Shown: positions 42,375 through 52,621, counted from the first letter of the stretch. The stretch: 64,000 bases of DNA from Flavobacteriaceae bacterium MAR_2010_72 (GCA_003550275.1 QXCW01000002.1:3223501-3287500); one strand, 5' to 3'. Notes: generated from the letters alone by a model not told the origin. Translations and numbers: made by a program.

Positions 42375-45300
42375 ATGTCAAAAACTAGCGCCTTTACCAT
42401 TTATAACGCTTCGGCAGGAAGTGGAAAGACACATACTGTTGTAAAGAATTATTTAAAAATTCTCTTTCAATCAAAATCTGCCCTTCCATTTAAAAATATT
42501 TTAGCCTTAACCTTTACCAATAAAGCTGTTGGTGAAATGAAAGAGCGCATTATTGAGACTTTAAAAACATTTTCAAATGAATCCATTTTAGAATCTGGTA
42601 ATACGATGTTCAATGAATTGGCCAAAGAGTTGGAAATGGACACTACATTATTACATAAAAAATCCCAACGCTTATTGCTTTCCATAGTTCATAACTATGC
42701 TGCTTTTGACATCTCAACTATTGATAAATTTAATCACAAGCTTATAAGAACTTTCGCCTATGACCTGAAACTACCGTTGAATTTTGAAGTGGAACTTGAC
42801 ACACACGAGATGCTTGCAAAAGCCGTTGATTCACTTATTGATAAGGCAGGGACAGATGAAGAACTTACTAAAGTGTTAGTTGAATTTGCTATTGAAAAAG
42901 CCGATGACGATAGAAGCTGGGACGTAACTTACGACTTTAATGCCATTGCTAAACTTTTAATAGATGAGAACGAGATTCCGTTTGTTGAACTCATTGCCGA
43001 TAAAACCCTTGAAGATTTTAAAAATCTTAAAAACATCATCAATGAACGATTGAAAACCATTGCATCTCATGTCGTTCAAATCGCTAAAAAAACCCTCACT
43101 TTAATTGAAGAATGTGGTTTAGAACACAATGATTTTTCTGGCCAAAATGGCTATGTCCCGAGTTACTTTTTAAAACTAACCCAAAACGATTTCACTGTCA
43201 CTTATGATAAGGTTTGGATGGAGAAAATCGAAACTGACCCGCTATATCCAAAAACTTCAACTCCAGAGGATATCAAATCGATTATAGATCGTATTCAGCC
43301 ACAAATTGTTTCAAGCTTCACTACAACCAAAAAGCAGATCATTCAATATAAATTTTTAAAAAATACCCAAAGAAACCTGACACCTGTTTCTGTCTTAAAT
43401 GAAATCAACAAAACGCTTAAAGTAATTAAAGACGACGAAAATAAAGTTCTCATTTCAGAATTTAACTCCATTATTTCGAAGGAAATAAACCAACAACCCG
43501 CACCCTTTATTTATGAACGCATTGGCGAAAAGTTTAAGCACTATTTTATTGATGAATTTCAAGACACTTCAGTCTTGCAATGGCAAAATTTGGTACCGTT
43601 AATTGATAATGCTTTAGCCGGTGAAACCCTAAAAGGCGAAACCGGTTCGGTAATGTTAGTGGGTGATGCAAAACAAGCTATTTACCGCTGGCGAGGTGGA
43701 AGAGCAGAGCAGTTTATTGAGCTTTATAATAAAACGAATCACCCTTTAGTCATTGAGCAAAATATTGAAAACTTGCCAAAAAACTATAGAAGCACCAAAC
43801 AAGTTGTGCAATTCAACAATTCGTTTTTTAAACATATTTCTGGATTTGTGTTTTCAAACCCAGAACATCAACAGATCTTTGAGGCAAGCTCCCAAAATAA
43901 ATCCAAAGATGAAGACGGCTATGTAGAACTTCATTTTTTAGACACAACAAACGAAGACACCGAGCTTTTATATTGTGAAAAAATTCTAGAGACTTTAAAC
44001 CGTGTGCAAGCCAATGGATTTAGTTTGAACGACATTTGCATTGTCACACGAAAAGTCAAGGAGGGTATTGCCATAGCAGAATTTTTAAGTTCCCAAAACA
44101 TTGCTATTGTGTCTTCAGAAACGCTCCTCCTGAAGAATTCCCCAGAGGTAGCGTTCATTGTCAATGTCATGACATTGGTGCTACAACCTTCAAACAAGAA
44201 AGTTAAGATGGAAGTGCTTACGTATTTAGACAGGTATCTCTTAAATGTTGATGATAGCCATTCATTTTACGAAGAGTTAGTGGTATTGGAAGGTTTCAAA
44301 TTCTTTAAAGCATTAGAGTCGCGTGGGTTTTATTTTAATCTTGATGTGTTTATAACATTTCCTATATATGAAGCTGTTGAAACCATTGTTAGAGCATTCC
44401 ACCTTAACAAAGATTCAAATGCATACATTCAATATTTTTTAGATGAAGTATTAGATTACAGTCTTAAAAACGATGTCGATTTAGCTAGTTTTCTTGAGTT
44501 TTGGGAACGTAAAAAAGAAAAATTAAGTGTGGTTTCCCTAGAAAATAATGGTGCTGTTACCATAATGACCATTCACAAGTCTAAAGGTTTAGAGTATCCA
44601 ATAATTATTTTTCCTTTTGCTAATCAAGACATTTATTTTGATAAGAGCCCTAAAGTTTGGTTTCCTGTAGACGAACAACAATTCAATGGTTTCAATTATC
44701 TCTATCTAAATTTAAACAAGGACCTTGAAAGCTACAGTATATTGGGCGCCCAAATGTATCATAGTTACCGCGCACAATTGGAGCTTGATAGCATTAATTT
44801 ATTGTACGTAGCTCTTACTAGAGCTGCCCAACAATTATATGTCATTTCAGAACTTGACCTTACTAGTAAAGGCAGTGAAAAGCAAAATCTTTATTCTGGT
44901 TTATTGATTCATTATTTAAAAGAACATGAGCTATGGGATATCAACCAGAGTACCTATAGTTTTGGAAATCCAAACCAAATTGAAGTGGAATCTGAAAAAG
45001 TGAAAACCGACCATTTTATTCCTTTTATTTCTACAGCAAGGCAGCAACACAATTTAAACATTGTTACCAGCGCTGGTTATTTATGGGATACTTCACAAGA
45101 AAAAGCTATTGAAAGAGGCAATTTGATTCACCTCATCATGTCACAAATAAAAGTGAGTAGTGATGTTGATTTTGTCTTTGATACCCTAATAAGTTTGGGC
45201 CATATAAATTCATCTCAATCAGAAATATTAAGACCGTTTATAATGAACATTGTTCAGCACGAAAAACTAATAGTTTATTTTGATCATGAGCTCACCATTT

Positions 45301-45530
45301 ATAACGAAAGAGATATTATTACTGATGACGGTAAAATTGTTAGACCTGACCGTATTGTTATCAATAAGACTAATGAAGCTGTTGTTATTGACTACAAAAC
45401 AGGTCATGAAGATAAAACACATGAAAGTCAACTTGAGGATTACAAACAAGTCATTGAAAATATGGGTTTAAAAGTCCTAAAAAAAATACTTATTTATATT
45501 GATGATGAAATTCAAGTAAAAGAACTTTAA
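42375..45530 (+). CDS. AddA-like UvrD-family helicase-nuclease
   Basis: 1051 residues. Helicase motifs: ASAGSGKT at 12-19 (Walker A), IDEFQDTS (motif II), GDAKQAIYRWRGG (III), KNYRST (IV), TIHKSKGLEYP (V), LLYVALTRAAQQLYV (VI). A C-terminal RecB-type nuclease follows, with RGNLIHLI, VRPDRIV and VIDYKTG. This is the organisation of AddA/RecB, which resects double-strand breaks for RecA. Its partner is probably the AddB-like gene at 48284, with kbl and ompA between them. Confidence 0.9.
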   Translation: MSKTSAFTIYNASAGSGKTHTVVKNYLKILFQSKSALPFKNILALTFTNKAVGEMKERIIETLKTFSNESILESGNTMFNELAKELEMDTTLLHKKSQRLLLSIVHNYAAFDISTIDKFNHKLIRTFAYDLKLPLNFEVELDTHEMLAKAVDSLIDKAGTDEELTKVLVEFAIEKADDDRSWDVTYDFNAIAKLLIDENEIPFVELIADKTLEDFKNLKNIINERLKTIASHVVQIAKKTLTLIEECGLEHNDFSGQNGYVPSYFLKLTQNDFTVTYDKVWMEKIETDPLYPKTSTPEDIKSIIDRIQPQIVSSFTTTKKQIIQYKFLKNTQRNLTPVSVLNEINKTLKVIKDDENKVLISEFNSIISKEINQQPAPFIYERIGEKFKHYFIDEFQDTSVLQWQNLVPLIDNALAGETLKGETGSVMLVGDAKQAIYRWRGGRAEQFIELYNKTNHPLVIEQNIENLPKNYRSTKQVVQFNNSFFKHISGFVFSNPEHQQIFEASSQNKSKDEDGYVELHFLDTTNEDTELLYCEKILETLNRVQANGFSLNDICIVTRKVKEGIAIAEFLSSQNIAIVSSETLLLKNSPEVAFIVNVMTLVLQPSNKKVKMEVLTYLDRYLLNVDDSHSFYEELVVLEGFKFFKALESRGFYFNLDVFITFPIYEAVETIVRAFHLNKDSNAYIQYFLDEVLDYSLKNDVDLASFLEFWERKKEKLSVVSLENNGAVTIMTIHKSKGLEYPIIIFPFANQDIYFDKSPKVWFPVDEQQFNGFNYLYLNLNKDLESYSILGAQMYHSYRAQLELDSINLLYVALTRAAQQLYVISELDLTSKGSEKQNLYSGLLIHYLKEHELWDINQSTYSFGNPNQIEVESEKVKTDHFIPFISTARQQHNLNIVTSAGYLWDTSQEKAIERGNLIHLIMSQIKVSSDVDFVFDTLISLGHINSSQSEILRPFIMNIVQHEKLIVYFDHELTIYNERDIITDDGKIVRPDRIVINKTNEAVVIDYKTGHEDKTHESQLEDYKQVIENMGLKVLKKILIYIDDEIQVKEL

Positions 45531-45554
45531 ATTTGTATCAAATAAAAAACGATT

Positions 45555-46748
45555 ATGTACGGAGCAATACAACAACATCTACAAAAAGAACTGAAAGAAA
45601 TTAAAGATGCCGGATTATTTAAAAGTGAACGTATTATCACTTCTCCTCAAGGCGCAGAAATTACCTTGAATACTGGTCAGACCGTTTTAAACTTTTGTGC
45701 CAATAACTATTTGGGCTTATCCTCACATCCTGAAGTTGTTCAAGCTGCTAAAGACGCTTTAGATTCTCATGGTTTTGGCATGTCTTCGGTTAGATTTATT
45801 TGTGGGACTCAAGATATTCACAAACAACTTGAAGCTAAAATCGCTTCTTTCTATGGTACTGAAGACACCATTTTGTATGCGGCAGCTTTTGATGCCAATG
45901 GCGGCGTATTTGAACCTTTATTAGGCCCAGAAGACGCCATAATCTCTGACTCTCTAAACCATGCTTCAATCATAGACGGTGTACGATTATGCAAAGCTGC
46001 AAGGTATCGTTACAAAAACAATGATATGGCTGATTTGGAACAACAACTAATTGCAGCCAACAAAAATGAGGCACGCTTTAAAATTATAGTTACAGATGGT
46101 GTATTCTCTATGGATGGTCTTGTCGCACCACTTGACAAGATATGTGATTTAGCAGATAAATATGATGCTCTGGTAATGATTGATGAATGCCATGCTGCAG
46201 GTTTTATTGGAGAAACTGGTCGAGGAACACTGGAAGAAAAAGGTGTTCTTGGACGTATAGATATTATAACTGGAACTCTTGGTAAAGCCTTGGGGGGTGC
46301 CATGGGAGGCTATACAACCGGTAAAAAGGAAATCATTGAGATTTTACGACAGCGATCAAGGCCTTACCTGTTTTCAAATTCTTTAGCGCCAGCCATTGTT
46401 GGCGCGTCTATTAAAGTCTTTGATATGCTAGCTAATGATACATCGCTACGCGATAAATTGGCATGGAATACCCAATACTTTAAAGAGGGCATGAAAAAAG
46501 CTGGTTTTGATATTATTGATGGTGATTCTGCCATAGTGCCAGTGATGCTTTATGATGCAAAATTATCACAAACAATGGCCAATATGTTATTGGAAAAAGG
46601 CATTTATGTTATTGGGTTCTTTTTTCCTGTTGTACCTAAAGAAAAAGCCAGAATCAGAGTTCAACTTTCTGCTGCACATGAAAAAGAACATTTAGACAAA
46701 GCAATTAATGCTTTTATAAGTGTTGGTCAAACTTTGAATATTATTTAA
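45555..46748 (+). CDS. kbl: Glycine C-acetyltransferase (2-amino-3-ketobutyrate CoA ligase)
   Basis: 397 residues, alpha-oxoamine synthase family. [12 protein letters not shown] gives the PLP lysine Lys244; [27 protein letters not shown] and [12 protein letters not shown] are typical. It cleaves 2-amino-3-ketobutyrate with CoA to glycine and acetyl-CoA, in threonine breakdown. Close relatives (BioF, SPT) differ in these regions, and length and N-terminus favour Kbl. No tdh lies next to it. Confidence 0.92.
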   Translation: MYGAIQQHLQKELKEIKDAGLFKSERIITSPQGAEITLNTGQTVLNFCANNYLGLSSHPEVVQAAKDALDSHGFGMSSVRFICGTQDIHKQLEAKIASFYGTEDTILYAAAFDANGGVFEPLLGPEDAIISDSLNHASIIDGVRLCKAARYRYKNNDMADLEQQLIAANKNEARFKIIVTDGVFSMDGLVAPLDKICDLADKYDALVMIDECHAAGFIGETGRGTLEEKGVLGRIDIITGTLGKALGGAMGGYTTGKKEIIEILRQRSRPYLFSNSLAPAIVGASIKVFDMLANDTSLRDKLAWNTQYFKEGMKKAGFDIIDGDSAIVPVMLYDAKLSQTMANMLLEKGIYVIGFFFPVVPKEKARIRVQLSAAHEKEHLDKAINAFISVGQTLNII

Positions 46749-46871
46749 AATCATTCCAAAGTCCCCTATTTTAGTAGAATTATTCAATATTTTTATATAT
46801 TTGTCTTTGTTAATAAAATTTAACAACTTACTTTTGCTTACAATTAACACTTAAAAATTAAATTTTAGAAT

Positions 46872-48224
46872 ATGAAAAATCTTAGCAGATTATTTTTCGC
46901 TATGTTGCTTTTATTGAGCTTCAACGCTAATGCACAAGATAGTAACAATCCTTGGGCGATTGGAATTGGCGTAAACGCAGTTGACTTTTATCCAACGGGG
47001 GAGGATGCTCCGCTTGGTGATTATTTTGATGAATTTTTCAACTTTGGTGATCACTATAACGTGTTGCCATCTTTGTCGTCTATTTCTGTATCTAGATACT
47101 TAAGTGACGGATTCACATTAACTGCTGCTGGAACGATTAACAAAATAGAAAATTTCGGTGACGCTTCTGTCGAGGATCTATCTTACTACGGATTAGACGG
47201 TACCATTAAATACAATTTTCTTAAAGCTTCAACTTTTGACCCTTATTTAGGTGTTGGTGGTGGTTACACTTGGGTTGATGATATAGGTGCCGGTACTTTA
47301 AATGGTACATTAGGTTTCAACCTTTGGTTTTCTGAAAACGTTGGCTTTAACATACAAACTAGTTACAAGCATGCTTTCGAAGATTACTTGTCTTCACACT
47401 TTCAACACTCTGCTGGTTTAGTTATTAAATTTGGCGGAAAAGATACTGATGGTGATGGTATTTATGACAAAGATGATGCATGTCCAGATGTTCCTGGTTT
47501 AGAAGCATTCAACGGATGTCCTGATACTGACGGTGACGGTATTGAAGATTCTAAAGACGACTGTCCTAACGAAGCTGGTTTAGCTGAATTTAACGGATGT
47601 CCTGATACTGACGGTGACGGTGTTGCTGACAAAAATGACGATTGTCCAACAGTTGCTGGTCTTAAAGCTTTAGCTGGTTGTCCAGATGCTGACGGTGACG
47701 GTGTTGCTGACAACAAAGATAACTGTCCTAATGTTGCTGGTCCAGCTGCAAACAATGGTTGCCCTTGGCCAGATACTGACGGTGATGGTATTTTAGATAA
47801 AGACGATAAATGTCCTAATGAAGCTGGTACAGTTGCAAACAATGGTTGCCCAGAAGTACAGCCAACTCCAGAAGTTATGAAAACTTTAAATGAGTATGCT
47901 AGAACTATCTTATTTGATACAGGAAAAGCATCATTCAAACAAGAGTCTTTACAAACTTTAGCTTCAATGCAAGCTATCTTCAAAGAATACCCACAAGCTG
48001 ATTTCACTATTGCTGGTCACACTGATAGCGTAGGTTCAAAATCATCTAACCAATTGTTATCTGAGAGAAGAGCAAATGCGGTTAGAGACTGGTTAATTGC
48101 TAATGGCATTAACGGTGACAGATTAACTGCTGCAGGATTTGGTGAAGAAAAACCAATTGACACTAACGCTACTGCATTTGGCAGAAAAAATAACAGAAGG
48201 GTTGAGGTTACACTTAACAATTAA
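46872..48224 (+). CDS. OmpA-family outer-membrane protein with calcium-binding TSP3 repeats
   Basis: 450 residues. A signal peptide ([21 protein letters not shown]) and an eight-stranded-type N-terminal barrel (to about 190) come first. Five ~27-residue thrombospondin type 3 repeats follow ([45 protein letters not shown] and two more), with Ca-binding Asp and paired Cys. The C-terminal OmpA domain ([31 protein letters not shown]) binds peptidoglycan. A major outer-membrane protein by type. A TATATTTG box lies at 46796-46803. Confidence 0.93.
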   Translation: MKNLSRLFFAMLLLLSFNANAQDSNNPWAIGIGVNAVDFYPTGEDAPLGDYFDEFFNFGDHYNVLPSLSSISVSRYLSDGFTLTAAGTINKIENFGDASVEDLSYYGLDGTIKYNFLKASTFDPYLGVGGGYTWVDDIGAGTLNGTLGFNLWFSENVGFNIQTSYKHAFEDYLSSHFQHSAGLVIKFGGKDTDGDGIYDKDDACPDVPGLEAFNGCPDTDGDGIEDSKDDCPNEAGLAEFNGCPDTDGDGVADKNDDCPTVAGLKALAGCPDADGDGVADNKDNCPNVAGPAANNGCPWPDTDGDGILDKDDKCPNEAGTVANNGCPEVQPTPEVMKTLNEYARTILFDTGKASFKQESLQTLASMQAIFKEYPQADFTIAGHTDSVGSKSSNQLLSERRANAVRDWLIANGINGDRLTAAGFGEEKPIDTNATAFGRKNNRRVEVTLNN

Positions 48225-48242
48225 GTTTTAAAAATAAAGTTT

Positions 48243-48272
48243 AAAAACGCTCCGTATATCGGGGCGTTTTTT
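48243..48272 (+). terminator. Terminator after the OmpA-family gene
   Basis: ACGCTCCG / CGGGGCGT stem (one G-T pair), loop TATAT, then T6. It separates ompA from the AddB-like gene. Confidence 0.85.
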
Positions 48273-48283
48273 ATTTTTATACT

Positions 48284-51043
48284 ATGACAAGTTTTTTAGA
48301 AGATGTTATAGTTGACCTACAGAATCAAGCCCTTGATATTTCAGAAATAACTTTTATACTACCAAGCAAACGCGCTGGGTTTTTTTTACGTAACCATATT
48401 GCTCAATGCACGCCTAAAACCATATTTGCCCCTGAAATTTTATCAATAGAAACATTTATTGAATCTGTTGCCGATATTACCTATGCCACAAATACAGAGC
48501 TTCTATTTGAGTTTTACGAAGCATATCTAGTCGCTACCCCCAAAGACAGCGTTGAGCCATTTGATGATTTCTCTAAATGGGCGCAGCTCTTAATTCAAGA
48601 TTTCAACGAGATCGACCGGTATTTAATTCCTCCAGATTCCATTTTTAATTATCTAGGAGCTATTAAAGAGCTTAATCATTGGTCTCTAGATCAGGAACAA
48701 ACGCCATATATAAAAAACTATATTTCATTCTGGAAAAGGCTTCCTGTTTTATATAATACATTTAAAAATCTTCTTCTAGAAAAAAAGAAAGGATATCAAG
48801 GCCTAGTCTATAGAGAGGCCGTTACAAACCTTGAACAGTATATCGCTGCAAAACCTAAAATTAAATATGTTTTTGTTGGTTTTAATGCCTTAAATAAGGC
48901 TGAAGAAATTATAATTCAAGAGTTGTTGCAGCAGGATTTGGCTTTAATATATTGGGACATCGATGAAACCTTTATAAATGACCCCTTACATGACGCCGGG
49001 TTATTTACAAGACAATATAAAACCGAATGGCCATATTTTAGAAAACACCCATTTACATGGACAACTAAAAACTATTCAACACCAAAAAACATACAAGTTA
49101 TAGGCGTTCCTAAACAGGTTGGTCAAGTCAAACAAATTGGCGCTTTGTTGAATCAATTAGATGAAAGCAAGAAAAACCTATCTAATACAGCCGTGATTTT
49201 AGGAAATGAACATCTTTTGATTCCGTTGTTAAACTCCATTCCTGAACAAATAAATACCATAAATGTTACCATGGGATTACCTTTACGTTCTATCCCAATG
49301 ACATCATTGTTTGAATCCCTTTTTAAAATCCACAAAACCTCCAATTCAACTATTTATTATAAAGATGTTAATGCTTTACTCTCTAATTCATACATAAAAC
49401 CCTTGCTTTTTGAAGGCTCAAAAAATTATGCCGATGCATTAATAAAACATATTCAAGAGAATAATATCGCATATTTGAATCTGTCAATGTTAAATTCATT
49501 CAGCCCAACTCATTCAGCGCTTTTTAATCTACTTTTTAGCAACTGGAACAATGATGCTGAAATCGCTATTGATAACACTATAAAACTTATTTTATTAATA
49601 AAGGAAAATTTGCAACAGCAAGCGAGAAAAAACACACTCGATATGGAATATTTATATCGATTTAATGTTGTTTTTACAGAGCTTCAAAATTTAAATACAA
49701 CCTACAAGCATATAAACTCTGTTAGTGCACTTTTTGGACTTTACAAAGAAATTATCGCTAATGAAACATTAGATTTTAAAGGAGAACCTTTACAGGGCTT
49801 ACAAATTATGGGGATGCTAGAATCTAGAGTTCTGGATTTTGAAACCATAATTATTTCCTCCGTAAACGAAGGCATATTGCCTGCTGGAAAAAGCACAAAT
49901 TCGTTTATACCTTTCGATGTTAAAATTGAACATGGATTACCTACTTACAAAGAAAAGGATGCAGTTTATACCAATCATTTTTACAGATTGTTACAACGTG
50001 CAAAGCAGGTTTATATACTCTATAATACCGAGCCTGACGTACTAAAAGGTGGAGAAAAAAGCAGGCTTATTAGTCAGTTAGAAATTGAAAACATACATGA
50101 CATCACACCAGTGGTGGTTGGTCCAAAAGTAAAACCAACAGTGATTACATTAAAGCAAATTGAAAAAACTGATGCTATAATGGAGCGTCTTAAAGCAGTT
50201 GCTTCAGATGGGTTTTCACCATCTTCCTTAACCAATTATATAAGAAACCCTATTGATTTATATTACGAAAAAATCCTCGGTATAAAACCTTTTGAAGAAC
50301 TAGAAGAAACGGTTGCCGCCAATACTTTGGGAAGTGTGATTCATCATACTTTAGAAACCCTTTATACGCCTATTATAAATCAATTTTTGTCAAAGGATTA
50401 TATTACCTCCCTAAAACCATTAATTGCCCCAACCGTCAAAGCACATTTTAAGAGTCTATTTAAAGATGGTGATTTTAGTAAAGGCAAAAACCTAATCGTT
50501 TTTGAAATCGCCAAACGCTATGTCTCCAACTTTTTAGAGAAAGAATTAGAAGCTATTAATGCTGGTAACACCATAAAAATTATTGGCCTTGAAGTCCCTT
50601 ATGGTACATATCTAAATCTTCCAGAACTGGATTTCCCTGTCCGATTAAAAGGTACAGTTGACAGAATTGATGAATTTAACGGTGTAACTCGAATCATAGA
50701 CTACAAATCCGGAAAGGTTATCCAAAGTCAAATTGAAATAGTAGATTGGGAAGACCTTTTAACGGATTACACCAAATTCAGCAAAAGTTTTCAGGTATTA
50801 AGCTATGCCTATCTGCTTCATCAACAAGACACAAATTGCCTTCCAGTTGAAGGTGGAATCATTTCCTTTAAAAATTTACAGGGTGATTACTTTTTAAAAT
50901 TTGGAAAAAAAGACTCAAGTCGCAGTCGAACCAAAGATCAATTGATAAATCAAGATACATTGGAGGCGTTTTTTATTCAGCTTAAAAAATTAATACTTGA
51001 GTTGTGTAATCCAAAAATTCCTTTTGTAGAAAAACCACTATAA
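48284..51043 (+). CDS. AddB-like PD-(D/E)XK nuclease / inactive helicase
   Basis: 919 residues. The helicase-like part lacks a usable Walker A (the site reads LPSKRAGFF). The C-terminal nuclease is complete: TLGSVIHHTLE, VRLKGTVDRIDE, IIDYKSGKV. This is the AddB plan, which with AddA processes DNA ends. The motif SPSSLTNYIRNPIDLYYE has Asn where Fe-S AddB proteins have Cys, so the cluster is probably absent. It begins 11 bp after the ompA terminator. Confidence 0.85.
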   Translation: MTSFLEDVIVDLQNQALDISEITFILPSKRAGFFLRNHIAQCTPKTIFAPEILSIETFIESVADITYATNTELLFEFYEAYLVATPKDSVEPFDDFSKWAQLLIQDFNEIDRYLIPPDSIFNYLGAIKELNHWSLDQEQTPYIKNYISFWKRLPVLYNTFKNLLLEKKKGYQGLVYREAVTNLEQYIAAKPKIKYVFVGFNALNKAEEIIIQELLQQDLALIYWDIDETFINDPLHDAGLFTRQYKTEWPYFRKHPFTWTTKNYSTPKNIQVIGVPKQVGQVKQIGALLNQLDESKKNLSNTAVILGNEHLLIPLLNSIPEQINTINVTMGLPLRSIPMTSLFESLFKIHKTSNSTIYYKDVNALLSNSYIKPLLFEGSKNYADALIKHIQENNIAYLNLSMLNSFSPTHSALFNLLFSNWNNDAEIAIDNTIKLILLIKENLQQQARKNTLDMEYLYRFNVVFTELQNLNTTYKHINSVSALFGLYKEIIANETLDFKGEPLQGLQIMGMLESRVLDFETIIISSVNEGILPAGKSTNSFIPFDVKIEHGLPTYKEKDAVYTNHFYRLLQRAKQVYILYNTEPDVLKGGEKSRLISQLEIENIHDITPVVVGPKVKPTVITLKQIEKTDAIMERLKAVASDGFSPSSLTNYIRNPIDLYYEKILGIKPFEELEETVAANTLGSVIHHTLETLYTPIINQFLSKDYITSLKPLIAPTVKAHFKSLFKDGDFSKGKNLIVFEIAKRYVSNFLEKELEAINAGNTIKIIGLEVPYGTYLNLPELDFPVRLKGTVDRIDEFNGVTRIIDYKSGKVIQSQIEIVDWEDLLTDYTKFSKSFQVLSYAYLLHQQDTNCLPVEGGIISFKNLQGDYFLKFGKKDSSRSRTKDQLINQDTLEAFFIQLKKLILELCNPKIPFVEKPL

Positions 51044-51118
51044 CTTTTTCTGGTTAGGCAAATTTTAGGGAAGCTTAAAATTGAGAATGAAAAATTACTA
51101 TCTTTTCTTTTTTATTTT

Positions 51119-51655
51119 ATGTTTACAATCCCTGTTGAAAATGACCTCATAAAACATTGTGAGTCATTGATTGAATCGTATAATTTTGGCCAACGCTATA
51201 CAGCCAATGGCAACAAAGAACAGCAATTAACCGGAATTATTGGTCAATCGGTGATTGCTCATCTTTTTGGTCTTGGCTATGTGGACGGTTCTTCAGGGTT
51301 TGATCAGGGTATTGATTTGATCTATGGAAACAAGACCATAGATGTTAAAACGATGGGAAGGACCACTGATGTCAAAATTAGTTATACCAACAACTTCCTT
51401 AAATTACAAGATCATTTTAAAACGGATATTTACATTTTTTGTAGTTATCATAAAATCAAACAGGAACTAACCGTTTGTGGTTGGGTTTCAAAGCGTGAAT
51501 TTATCTCAAAAAGACGGTTTTATCCAAAAGGAAGCACAAGAACACGATCTGACCAAAGTAAATTTGTAACCTTTGCCGACCTTTATGAGATAGACAATCG
51601 TGACCTTATTCCTGTTAAAAATTTTGAAGATTTAAAACAACAATTAGCTGAATAG
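51119..51655 (+). CDS. Unknown protein with PD-(D/E)XK-nuclease-like core
   Basis: 178 residues, no signal. GIIGQSVIAHLFG, then GFDQGIDLIYGNKTIDVKTMG, looks like a restriction-endonuclease fold: helix, then Asp, strand, and Asp-Val-Lys as the (D/E)xK. The usual Glu of GxxGE is Gln. The C-terminal half is basic (SKREFISKRRFYPKGSTRTR). I do not recognise the family; small phage and plasmid proteins share this look. It lies beside AddB and close to the 3' end of a tRNA gene. It could act on DNA, but this is unproven. Confidence 0.65.
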   Translation: MFTIPVENDLIKHCESLIESYNFGQRYTANGNKEQQLTGIIGQSVIAHLFGLGYVDGSSGFDQGIDLIYGNKTIDVKTMGRTTDVKISYTNNFLKLQDHFKTDIYIFCSYHKIKQELTVCGWVSKREFISKRRFYPKGSTRTRSDQSKFVTFADLYEIDNRDLIPVKNFEDLKQQLAE

Positions 51656-51669
51656 ATTTTGCCAATAAA

Positions 51670-51695
51670 AAAAGCAACGCTTACGCATTGCTTTT
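51670..51695 (-). terminator. Terminator of the tRNA-Gly transcript
   Basis: On the minus strand AAAAGCAA / TTGCTTTT stem with a 10-nt loop, followed by more T, 4 nt beyond the tRNA 3' end. Confidence 0.7.
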
Positions 51696-51698
51696 AAG

Positions 51699-51772
51699 TG
51701 GAGAAGATGGGGCTCGAACCCACGACCTTTTGGCTGCCAGCCAAACGCTCTAGCCAACTGAGCTACATCCCC
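51699..51772 (-). tRNA. tRNA-Gly(GCC) with alanine-like acceptor stem
   Basis: 74 nt and a full cloverleaf: D stem GCTC/GAGC, anticodon stem TTTGG/CCAAA with loop CTGCCAG, T stem GTGGG/CCCAT, T loop TTCGAGC. With U33 fixed, the anticodon is GCC, glycine. The acceptor pairs are G1-C72, G2-C71, G3-U70, G4-C69, A5-U68, U6xU67 (mismatch), G7-C66, and base 73 is A. G3-U70 and A73 are the main alanine identity marks. CCA is not encoded beyond the first C. Confidence 0.9.
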
Positions 51773-51778
51773 AAAATA

Positions 51779-52576
51779 TTATTTAAGTTCACTCAATACC
51801 AAAACTGGTAACTTAGAACTATTAAAATCTTTCTTCAGAATAGTGTTCTTTTCCCAAAGCTTAGTAAAGAATCCTCTCTTACGTCTTACAACACACAAGA
51901 GATCTGGATTGTTTTCTTTGTAATGCTCCAAAACACCTTGAAAAGTAGTTGCACTTTCAGCAAAAATAGTGTTTTTTATCAACTGTGAAAGTTCTTCATT
52001 AACATTAAAATCTCCTTCGTTATAAAACGGTGTTTTTACCAATAGCAAATTTACAACCGCATTAAAATGAGACTTAATTTCTTTTAACGGATTAAGCACA
52101 TTATCCTTTTTAATAATAGCTGATTTAAGAGCAATCAAAATCCCTTTTATAGGTCGATATGAGTAACCTTCTGGAACAATCAGAGCAGGTATATTGGTTT
52201 GTTTGACAATCTTTCCTGAAGTTTTACCCAAATACACCTCATCTCTAATAGAATTTGTTCTAGGCTCTAATAAAATTAAATCAATATCCAAGCTTCTACA
52301 AACCAATTCAATAGTATCAACCAACTTTCCTTTAAACGTTTTTACAAAAACCTCAACGCCTGTTGTGTCCACCTTTTCAACATGGGATTTTAAAAACGCT
52401 AAACTCTCACGTTCTAAAATATGATCTACTTTAACCATGGTGCCTGCCTTGGTGTAAACATTGTAGATTTGTACAACATATAATCTAGCTCCAAAACTCC
52501 TTGCAAAGTCAACCGCGTACTGTAAATGACTTTCGGCGTTTTTTGAAGACCCTACAGGAACTAATATATTCTTCAT
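51779..52576 (-). CDS. Universal stress protein, two UspA domains
   Basis: 265 residues. The first domain (about 1-137) has ILVPVGSSKNAESHLQYAVD, LILLEPRTNSI and GKIVKQTNIPALIVPEG. The second (about 140-265) is degenerate: GILIALKSAII at the start and LPVLVLSELK at the end. The ATP-binding loop G-x2-G-x9-G(S/T) is modified (GKTSGKIVKQT), so nucleotide binding is uncertain. Cytoplasmic. The tRNA-Gly gene begins 6 nt beyond its stop on the same strand, so read-through is possible. A TATTTTTG box lies at 52611-52604. Confidence 0.87.
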   Translation of the reverse strand: MKNILVPVGSSKNAESHLQYAVDFARSFGARLYVVQIYNVYTKAGTMVKVDHILERESLAFLKSHVEKVDTTGVEVFVKTFKGKLVDTIELVCRSLDIDLILLEPRTNSIRDEVYLGKTSGKIVKQTNIPALIVPEGYSYRPIKGILIALKSAIIKKDNVLNPLKEIKSHFNAVVNLLLVKTPFYNEGDFNVNEELSQLIKNTIFAESATTFQGVLEHYKENNPDLLCVVRRKRGFFTKLWEKNTILKKDFNSSKLPVLVLSELK

Positions 52577-52621
52577 GTTTAATATTTTAAACTAAATTTA
52601 CGGCAAAAATAAGGATTATTA

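Noticed and set aside
47450-47870. DNA-level tandem repeats
   Set aside because: They encode the thrombospondin type 3 repeats of the OmpA-family protein; not a separate element.
47462-48007. Open frame of 181 codons on the minus strand opposite the OmpA-family gene
   Set aside because: It mirrors the repetitive TSP3 coding DNA, giving a Ser/Pro/Gly-rich low-complexity product; the plus-strand gene has a signal peptide and complete domains.
51699-51772. Calling the tRNA alanine because of its acceptor stem
   Set aside because: The loop has only one U that can be U33, which fixes the anticodon as GCC; the gene is therefore glycine by decoding, with the alanine-like stem recorded as a finding.
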